Positions 56,801 to 64,000 of a stretch of DNA of 64,000 bases are shown here, one piece after another. The notes below the pieces were generated by a model. It ran no database searches, was not told where the DNA came from, and saw nothing but the letters and a program-made list of their open reading frames with translations. The position numbers and the translations under genes are program-made. Position 1 is the first letter of the stretch. The number at the start of each line of letters is the position of its first letter. The DNA comes from Symsagittifera roscoffensis (Eukaryota > Xenacoelomorpha > Acoela > Convolutidae): NCBI RefSeq assembly GCF_963678635.1, contig NC_087071.1, positions 20,613,194 through 20,677,193 on the forward strand, given 5' to 3'.

Positions 56801-58255
56801 TCCAAAACAAGGCATAAGTTAATTTGTTTTTGATAGACAAAAAGGTCGATTTTACTATAAAAGATACCAAGTTTTTATTTAAAAACAATTTTTAAACAGC
56901 TTGCAATTTTTTTGGACAATATACACTTCTTAAAGTTTGTTGGGCTACGTGAGAGGCTCACTTCGACAAAATTTTTTCTGTGATCGAATTGGGTATTTTT
57001 GGCGTAACTAAGAAAAGCCAAAATGACATATTTTTGGCGTAAAGTTTTGGGCCCGAATTTCGCAAAACAAATTGCACCATATTAATTTTGCTAAAAAAAT
57101 TTTTAAGCAAGTTTTGTCTTCATGAGTTTTCGCCTAAACTCAACCCAATTTGAGAAAAACGCGTTTCAAATTTCAAGTTCAGCGCTTTTTGTCCGGTTAA
57201 TTTAAATCAGCACTGTAGAAGGGGCTATTTATTGGATGTCAGTCATTTGAGTGACTTTATTCATGTTGAGGGAGTTTGATTTGTCACTCACTGTAAAGTG
57301 ATAGCAGTTACCTGCCTGTCAATCAGTAGCTAAACTGTCTAGATTACTCAGACCTCTAAGTCAGAGTGTTTATTTACTGGATTGATTTAAAGTTGATGGA
57401 TTGAAAATTAAACCGACACATTTTATCGACCCTTGCTACAAGTCAAGAGAGGACAACGGTCGACCAATACGATCGATGCATAATTGCACCCATTTAATCC
57501 GGTTAACCGTAATTTCTTATCCTTACTCTAATCTCCTAATCTTAATTCTAATCCTAACTCATTTAAATTATTTGTTAAAGTGGTGGTGAGCGCCTAAATA
57601 ACACTTAATTTGTTCAAAACCTTCAGAAAAAACACAGAGACGGCGTTTTCATTCTGCTACAAAATGTCAAATGGCCAACCTAAAATGAAAGTCGACAACA
57701 CCCCAGCAGGAAAAATCTTGTGGACGACGCTGCAGATAAGATGTTTTGGACCAAGTGTGCAACTCCCCAATTTGTTCATTTGGTCAATTAGGGGGGAAAT
57801 GTTCACATGGTAATCAATGTTTTTTTTAGTATGAAGCTTAGATCAATTTTGTTGAGATCAGAAGCGGGAACATATAGTTTTCTTCATGTATATGAAAATA
57901 ACTGCTTTCGACTTACTTGAGAAGAGCTGCGGTACATCGTTGAAAACCTTCGCTGCTGGGTCTCTTCTACGCCTGGGTATTTAATGTCCTCTCGGCAAAC
58001 TGGACATTTCGGCCAACTGCCTGGCTGAGCAGCTGCTAAAAGTTTTGTAAAACATGCTTTAGGCGGTCCACAGAACTTATGCCCACATGGCGCGGCAATG
58101 GGGTCAGCAAAGGGCTCTTGGCAGATGCAACATTCAGCCGAAGGTGGTGTTGTGTCGACAGCTATATTGTTGTCTTGCGCGATACTTCCACTTTTTGACC
58201 TACTAGTTCCTTCGTCCAGTGGAATCAAAAGTGGTTCGATTTTTCTAGAATCCAT
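53888..58255 (-). CDS. RING / B-box / coiled-coil (TRIM-like) protein, two coding exons
   Basis: Coding exons 58255-57917 and 55393-53888 join in phase 0 (donor CAA/GTAAGT, acceptor GTTTCAG/TAC) to give about 614 aa. RING-HC finger at residues 42-87: CCIC, PCGHKFC, CPVC, binding zinc and expected to recruit an E2 for ubiquitin transfer. B-box2 at 127-158: CPDH, YCADC, CPLC, HPKH. A coiled-coil-like helical stretch follows at about 165-300. The last 300 residues are a beta-rich region (repeated short Leu/Phe strands) that I cannot assign to SPRY, NHL or filamin; a degenerate propeller is possible. The start is the first ATG after an acceptor-like TTCTTCTTCAG, so a 5' UTR intron is likely. TRIM-type ligase activity is inferred from the domain order. 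Confidence 0.8.
55394..55949. other. Intron of the RING/B-box gene, proximal part
   Basis: AT-rich sequence with no feature seen. A 64-codon minus-strand frame (55493-55687) has no splice support. Phrases such as tttgagaaaaac and tttgccaaaa recur here and in the Tc1-type MITE below, possibly an older decayed copy. Confidence 0.35.
55950..56429 (+). pseudogene. Gypsy polyprotein-tail remnant with polypurine tract
   Basis: Overlapping frames 55953-56165 and 56162-56533 encode Lys/Arg/Glu/Ser-rich disordered sequence like the integrase tails of the other Gypsy copies. It is followed by a strong purine tract GGGGAGGGGGA ending at 56429 and then TGTCAC, the usual start of a 3' LTR. The orientation is opposite to the host gene whose intron contains it. 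Confidence 0.45.
56430..57600 (+). repeat. Possible 3' LTR of the intronic Gypsy remnant, split by a MITE
   Basis: Starts TGTCACTATG directly after the polypurine tract. The Tc1-type MITE at 56525-57215 interrupts it and AT-rich sequence continues after it. The right end is not identifiable because no partner LTR is in the window; 57600 is a rough limit. Confidence 0.3.
56525..57215. mobile_element. Tc1/mariner-type MITE with long terminal inverted repeats, 691 bp
   Basis: Termini CAGTGCTGATTTAAATTAAC and its reverse complement are flanked by TA on both sides (56523-56524 and 57216-57217), the Tc1/mariner target duplication. The inverted repeats extend about 240 bp with mismatches (for example the AAACGCGTTTTTCTCAAATT block at both ends), making a near-palindrome with a short centre. 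It encodes no transposase. Confidence 0.85.
57216..57916. other. Intron of the RING/B-box gene, distal part
   Basis: The possible continuation of the split LTR to about 57600, including a CCTAATC/CTAATCCTAA-like stretch near 57520-57560, then AT-rich sequence up to the donor at 57911-57916. No gene was found. Confidence 0.4.
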
Positions 58256-60454
58256 TCTGAAGAAGAAAAAAGCTTTTGAATTTTTACTAGGCTGGTTATA
58301 GTCAAAGAAAACCAATGACTTTGAAAGAAAATCAGGAATTTTTAGTTAATTTTTCTAATTATCTACTAAAACTAAAAGTTTTATATTTAAATATGTTTTA
58401 CTACAGATTATAAAAACGGTGGTAATAAACAAAATGAAACCTTCAAATATTTGAATATTCACTTATCAAATCAACTTCATAATATGTTGACGCATATTTG
58501 TTTTATAGGTGTTCATAGTATATAGATAAACTTGTCGACAGATTTAATGGTTGACTTTATTACATATTTTTAATTAAATAATCAATATAAATGTATAATC
58601 ACTAGTTTTTCTATGATATTTACTTTCCGTCTCTTATAATTTGAACTGGAATAATGAGCCTTCAAATTGCTTTAACATCTATTAAACTGAAATTCACTTT
58701 TTAAGTGTCAAAAATTTGACCTTTGGTTCAGTTTAAGGTTCGTTCTAATTGGTTGACTGTACTTTTCCGAGCCGACGAATTGGACTTCGATGTCCTAATT
58801 TTCCTCGGTAATTTGATCAAAAATTGACCTATTACGTTGCCCTTTTATGAAACCATAACATTTAGAATATAAATATTGAAAGATTTCTCAGCTTCGCTGA
58901 ACTGGACCTACGAAGTTGCATATCAAAGTTGAGAAAGTGTTTCCCGCAAATCTAGTTTTCTGATGATTGACCATGTATAAAATTTAAAGGAGAGTGTTTT
59001 GGTCTTTTCTGTTAAACGGCCCAAAACTATGAAATAGTCTTAATTGACCTTCTATTTTCTTTGAGATTCCAGATTTTCTTGCACTGGAATTCAACCAATC
59101 ATATTCGAGCATTAAGATGAAAAACATCAGTTTTGGGATGTTTAACAGAAAATAACCCCGTGTTTTTGTAAATGTTGCCCAATGAAGCTGCAAACTCGGC
59201 AAGTTCTCGGAGGATTTTTAATTGTTGTGACACTGCTACACTGAATAAGAGTACATAGATTGCTAAATTCATTGCAATTCGTGGTATTTGTGGATCCACG
59301 AAAGATGTTCTGAGCTACCAGAAAATATTCTACCTGAAATTCCTAAAATCTAATCCCTCTCAATTAAGCACCAAAGCAATGGTAAATCTCAGTTTTTCGT
59401 GGTAACCAGTTCACTTTCAATGGTCATGTACTTGAATTAGTGAACAGCGTTTTTGATTCGAGATATCATAAGTGAAGACATCTCTCTCTGCGGATATTTA
59501 AAAAAACACGACATCTTGAAGCCGAAGTTACATCAGAATAATGTAAATTACGCCAAAATTACGTAACATTTGCATAGCAACAGTGAAAATCGGAAAAAGG
59601 CCGTGCTGCAGATTGCTGGGCGTGTTGACTAGCATAGAGTTACCAGCTTCATTCCCTCGCAAACCTTGCAAGTTTGTTTTTTTCCCAGGTATTTTTAACT
59701 TGTGTAGCTACTTGGACTTTTTGGAATCAGCTCTAATTCATTCATTTGATCACTAATTTGATCAGAAATTGACCTATTACTTTAACCTATTAAATTGACC
59801 TATGACACAAGGTATTTTTAACTTGTGTAGCTACTTGGACTTTTTAGAATCAGCACTAATTCATTCAACTTTCAGTTTTATTCACATTTTTCAGTCATTT
59901 GATATTTGATTTGTTCTTTTTTGCTCTAACTCTCTCACTATAGGGCTATATCGCGCAGAATTGACAACCATTTGCCGAATACAGCAGTAAGCTTAACTGT
60001 TTAGTTTTTTTCAATCACCAAAAAAATTGTACCAAAACTTGATACACAAAGTCCGATACTAAAATTAATCTGCATCCGGATTTAATAGACTGTTCTTGCC
60101 ATTGAAACAATTTTAGTAACCATAATTGACTTTTTAAGACTCCTTTTCCCTTTAACAAAAAATGTTTACAACAGAAGTTATTAACAGAAGTTGGGTGATA
60201 GAAAAAAATTCATTGTCACCCAATTTTGGCAATATTTTGCTGCGGGCGGTAATTTTGAGAAAAACTGTATAAGGTTTTTGATCCAGTAACCACATTATTG
60301 TTCCGACTTTCGATACGAAAGTAACGGAATATTTGTGCTCGGGGTGGGTTTTTTTTTCTTCAGACAAATTTCGACTTTTTAACTAGCCATTTTTGACGGA
60401 ATTTTTTTATATCATTCGAAAGCTATTGTTGTCCTGAGCTTATATTTGAAAAGA
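58256..60454. other. Upstream region of the RING/B-box gene and intergenic DNA
   Basis: The promoter or 5' UTR of the minus-strand gene is expected just right of 58256 but shows no clear core element. A minus-strand frame ending at 59099 opens with a signal-peptide-like stretch (NLAIYVLLFSVAVS), but it is only 66 codons and has no clear splice support. A 57-bp direct repeat lies at 59688 and 59811. Otherwise AT-rich. Confidence 0.4.
59688..59867. repeat. Direct repeat of 57 bp, two copies 123 bp apart
   Basis: ggtatttttaacttgtgtag and the following 37 bases occur at 59688-59744 and 59811-59867 with about three mismatches. Short phrases of the spacer (atttgatcagaaattgacct) also occur near 58815-58835, so this is part of a locally dispersed repeat. 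Confidence 0.75.
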
Positions 60455-60806
60455 TATTTCACCTGTGATTATTTTTCGTGACGTTATGAGGGTTTAAATA
60501 TTACCATTTTGGCCATTTTGACCAATTTGGGACAATTAACGCGCGATATAATTCGCACTATTAAGCGGATATTTAATCCGTCTTAGAAATCATTCCAACT
60601 TGTTTGAAAGAAGCTTATTTGCCATAATTGATTTGTTACAAGGAGCGAAATCTATCCTTTTGTACTTTATATGGCGTGTGGGGGGATGATTTTTATAAAA
60701 AATTTCAAATTTTAGAATTTTTTTTTTCATTTTTATTACATTTTATTAAACATTAAAAGGCAGTCGGAACATTCAGGGCTTCGCCCTGATACGAGCAGTC
60801 TTGTTT
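60455..60806 (-). repeat. Dispersed repeat copy B, inverted relative to copy A
   Basis: The reverse complement of 51891-52272 with indels and substitutions. It has the same terminal AAACAAGACTGCTCG, a hairpin CAGGGCGAAGCCCTG, the ACACGCCATATAAAG block and the GCGCGTTAATTGTCCCAAA block. The match stops at cacaggtgaaat on both copies. Confidence 0.75.
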
Positions 60807-61589
60807 GTCTTTATAAAATTTTCAATGCCGTTAAAGTATCAATTTTCAATGCCGTTACAGGTTAATTTCAGCACAAAACATGTGTGTGTTCAATTCAAAC
60901 CAGCTAATGGAATTAAACGAATGAAAAATAGCAGCGTCCGCCCACTATATCCAACTCATTTTGATATTTTTATCGATAATTCATTTGACCAAAATCTATT
61001 TTTTCGCACAGATGTATATTTTATACCAAAACATCGGTTTTTTTTGTATCAAACCCATATGTAGTTTTTGTTAAACAAAAGTTTCGTTAAAACTGCAAAA
61101 TTAGTTTAAACTTTGGCGTGCAAATTGGTTTACCAATCACACACGCATTTACTAATAATAAATAACGTTATTCCTTTGTTAAAAATGAATCGACTATGTT
61201 ATTGATGGGTAGCTACAACAGATCCAAAAACTTTTTTTTAAAGCTTTTTTCTCAGTTTTTTTTCTATCAACACATTGAATATTTTTATAGTCTCTGGCTT
61301 TGGTAGAAAAATTTTGTTTTGTTAAAAGAAATTACGAGTTCATAAAAATGCATTTATTATTACAAAAAGTATTCTCTAAAATCTTCATTCTATTGCATTA
61401 AAATCTGTTTTCAAACGTCAACTTTCATAGGCCCAAAATCATAATGGTTGAAACACGATTTGTAATTATAAATGCTTGTACTGTTTCTCAATATCTCGAT
61501 ATGGCCTGTAGAAAACATAGAATGCACTAACTAATGCCACTTCTGCCCTTTTTTGCCAAAAATTTCTTTTTATTTTCTTAAATCAGCTG
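60807..61589. other. Intergenic AT-rich DNA
   Basis: It contains a short tandem pair of tttcaatgccgtta (about 60820 and 60844) and an 87-codon frame with no domain (60801-61064). No gene is supported. Confidence 0.4.
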
Positions 61590-62650
61590 TGGAACGCAAC
61601 TATTGATATGAAACACGGCAGCCTACAGACTCAAATGCCCTTCCTCAACGAAAAAATTGTCAAGACCTGTGAAAATGAAGAGAATGTACCCTTTTTTGGT
61701 AAGAATCTAAAACCAACCTTTGTGTCTAACTCCTCACAGCCGTTCCCGCATTTGTCAACCCCAACCAGGAGCTGCAACTTGACTTTGCAGGACCGATTGT
61801 TGACGAAAATGATAAGAAAATCTTCATCCTAGTCGCAATTGACAGGTTTTCTAAACTCCCGTCTGTCTTACTTACAAAAATGTCAGGTGCCAAATTTTTA
61901 AACTCGTACATTTGCATCCACGCTATACCACAATCGATTTGGACGGATCACGGCTCAGGCGTCAATTTTGTAGAGAAAGAGGGATGAAAGATGTCCTGAC
62001 ACCGGTCGCAGACCTCAGAGGCAAGGGCTTGGTAGAGCGAACTATTCAGACAATTAAACAAAATTGGGAGCTCGAAAACTTATGGTAATCTATTTTTGGT
62101 AACTTAAAATCTACTCTACAGCAAATTGTCGAAGTCATCAAGAGAACTAAAAATTAATACCTAATATGCACAAGCGTTTAAAATCCTTGTTAATCATGAT
62201 AATTTAGCACAAGGACTCGAGAGGAATTTGCTGACTTCTGCTCAGATAGCGAGTCAAGAAAAATTACAGCAGAGATAGAGCAAAGATGGTTCCTCGCGGT
62301 AATTCCAAGCCTCATGTGTCACCACGATTTAGCCTGTTGTTTATCGTGGGCTCCAGAGTTGCAGACAGTGAACCCTAGGAGACGCTGGAGGACTTGATAA
62401 AAGCCGCAATAATATTGGGTCCAACAAAAGCGGAACGTCCCTCTGGTGAAAGGAGTCATGAAAGAGCTAGCAGTTTGTCACTCTGATCTCGCAAACAACC
62501 TAAAGACGGGGCTCACAAGAAAGAACCTCAGATTCTACGCGCACTCTTCAGATCCAGCAATATCTGCCTCATTGCATAGCCAACGCCTCATTTTACACAA
62601 AAGTCGCGTCGAACGTCAAAATGAAGTTAACTAGAAAAGCTTCTTATCAA
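61590..62650 (+). pseudogene. Degenerate Ty3/Gypsy integrase
   Basis: A fragment of the N-terminal finger region (MKHGSLQTQMPFLNEKIV, then a damaged Cys pair) leads to FGKNLKPTF. A frame change follows, and then the catalytic core: LQLDFAGPI with first Asp, FILVAIDRFSKLPSV, WTDHGSGVNF with second Asp. After another break comes GKGLVERTIQTIKQNW with the Glu. The HHCC cysteines are partly lost and several stops interrupt the core. It is closest in style to the Gypsy copies at 43-53 kb. Confidence 0.75.
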
Positions 62651-63540
62651 AAATCCTAATCGTGCAAAAAAAATTCCAAACAATAGATCGACACACAGGA
62701 AAACCACTGTACAAAATCGCAAAGATCAAATTCGTCAAAATCACCAAAAACACATACATCACGGACAGAGGAAAAGTAAACCGGAAAAATAATGTTTGCT
62801 TAATTTTTAACTCCAAGTTTTGTGACATTTTAGTAGTTCAGGGTACTCTGGGCGAAAGAATCGCAACATTTCAACTCAGGATTGCTCCAAAACCTCAAAC
62901 ATCTCCTTCGACCTACAGGGACCAACAATCAGTTCAGCCAAAAGCAGGTCCCAGAGTGTTGGACCTGACAGCTGATTCGTCAAATGAAGGCTAAGTAGTG
63001 AACCTCCCCAACGCTGCGACTCATGCGTCTTCAACACCGGTCTCGACTCAACAACCCCCTACTGCCTTGCTGCCTTCTACAAAGCCAGAGAAGGCGTTCG
63101 TGGAGATCCCATCACCGGAGAAAGTGCCCGCGAGGACCAGTGACTAAACTCTTTAGATCAAAACTGTGCCCGACCCACAAGTCTCTACCTCATCTCAGAC
63201 TGTGGCTCACTCCAGTAATGAGTCTGGCAGTGGTGAGGCCTCAGTGGTCTATCCGAATTTCGCTCAAGCTCCTGATCACTCCGAGACAAATAGGGTCTCA
63301 GCTCGCAGCAAAAAACCCACGATGATTTTTGGCGATCCTATCTGCCACTGGGTCAAATCAGTGGAAGAGTAGGCGCTGGAGCAATCGTCTTCAGCCACTC
63401 AACTCATGCGAACCCAATCTCCCCACATACAAGGATTGAGCACATACGTCAACGCCCGTTACCGATCACGCAAGATCAGGTGACTCCATTCAAACGGATC
63501 AAACAGGCAGAGGAGCTAAAGGATGAAAAAAAAAACAGAT
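62651..63540 (+). pseudogene. Integrase C-terminal region and disordered tail of the same relic
   Basis: 62662-62994 is rich in Lys, Asn and Ile, then Pro/Ser, ending with LDLTADSSNEG. After a stop, Pro/Ser/Thr-rich sequence continues (63001-63372) to the motif SARSKKPTMIFGDPICH. That motif parallels RRSNRQTKNQGPKRYGSPV in the second element and identifies this as a Gypsy polyprotein end. Confidence 0.6.
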
Positions 63541-64000
63541 CAAAAAAAATAAAGAAAAAGAACATATCTCTTAGTTTGCTTGTCTAATGTATGTTTGAGC
63601 GGGTCTGTATTCAAAAATTTGATCGGTATACTGGGATGAAAGTTTTCTCCCGCGGGAAATGTCGTGAGGCGATCTTCGGTACCTCGCCCACTCTATATTT
63701 ACCTATATTAATATGTGGATTTTTCATGTGCTAACATTTGATATCATCTCAATCAAGGCCACAATTAATCTGTTAAAGTGTGATGTCGTTAAGTTATGCA
63801 TTTAACCAGTTGCGCGGTATCTTCAGCAGTAAAATGTCTATTCTATTCTGACTGCCTTATTTCCACTCCCTTTCTAGTCTATACAAAACGGCATTTGTAA
63901 ACGTGTATTCTACTCATACAGTGTATCTATCCATTCTATACATTTTCTGTTTATTTATGATAGTTATCAATTGACTTTTTGCTTTCAATCCTTAAATCTT
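63541..64000. other. Possible polypurine tract and start of a 3' LTR, cut by the window end
   Basis: A-rich sequence is followed by CCCGCGGGAAA and TGTCGTGAGG at 63660, which would be the LTR start of the integrase relic. The right end lies outside the window, so this cannot be confirmed. Confidence 0.3.

Noticed and set aside
59099-59299. Secreted peptide gene with a signal-like N-terminus on the minus strand
   Set aside because: Only 66 codons, no splice support, and hydrophobic runs are common in AT-rich sequence.
61590-61700. Host exon with clean splice sites (acceptor AAATCAG, donor GTAAGA)
   Set aside because: The translation runs into the integrase finger and core (FGKNLKP, LQLDFAGP), so this is retroelement sequence and the splice sites are coincidental.

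Overview
This is eukaryotic, almost certainly animal, DNA: AT-rich, with spliced GT-AG genes, an adhesion-type GPCR, a RING/B-box protein, and several mobile-element classes. The species cannot be fixed from sequence alone. Env-bearing Ty3/Gypsy elements and a mix of short and long introns would fit an invertebrate or a tunicate such as a larvacean, but that is a guess.

Layout: (1) 515-3951 (+): the last four exons of an adhesion GPCR (TM2 to C-terminus). An intron carries a 424-bp hAT-type MITE with a perfect 8-bp target duplication. (2) About 4.2-11.9 kb: sparse DNA with minisatellites, an old MITE relic, and a phase-consistent chain of small exons of an unidentified host gene. (3) 11941-38986 (-): a very large retrovirus-like Ty3/Gypsy element, 27.0 kb as found and about 18.9 kb without its internal duplication. 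It inserted 16 bases into an exon of that host gene, whose remaining exons lie at 38987-40556. In its own direction it has: 5' LTR, PBS, a repeat-rich leader, a basic pre-gag ORF, a gag-protease-RT-RNase H frame, integrase, two small hydrophobic ORFs, an ATG-less Ser/Thr/Pro-rich ORF, a two-part envelope-like glycoprotein, a 579-aa ORF of unknown function, and the 3' LTR. About 8.2 kb (leader to pol) is tandemly duplicated; both copies carry inactivating mutations.

(4) 42789-50519 (+): a second, older Ty3/Gypsy element with 260-bp LTRs, GAGTA target duplication and a tRNA-Ser-type PBS. Its coding region is frameshifted, it has its own 1.2-kb tandem duplication, and no integrase catalytic core is visible. 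(5) 50.5-53.3 kb: relics of a third Gypsy element, split by a dispersed repeat whose other copy lies inverted at 60.5-60.8 kb. (6) 53888-58255 (-): a two-exon RING/B-box/coiled-coil (TRIM-like) gene, with Gypsy-tail debris and a Tc1/mariner-type MITE in its intron. (7) 58.3-64 kb: repeats, then an integrase-to-tail relic of another Gypsy element.

The most interesting object is the large element in (3). Between pol and the 3' LTR it has a cluster of uncharacterised ORFs, two of whose junctions are ATGA stop/start overlaps. Its envelope-like protein resembles, by pattern only, the chuvirus-type glycoproteins known to be captured by LTR elements. LTR divergence (about 3 differences in 408 bp by eye) says the insertion is young. 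All alignments and counts here were made by eye.
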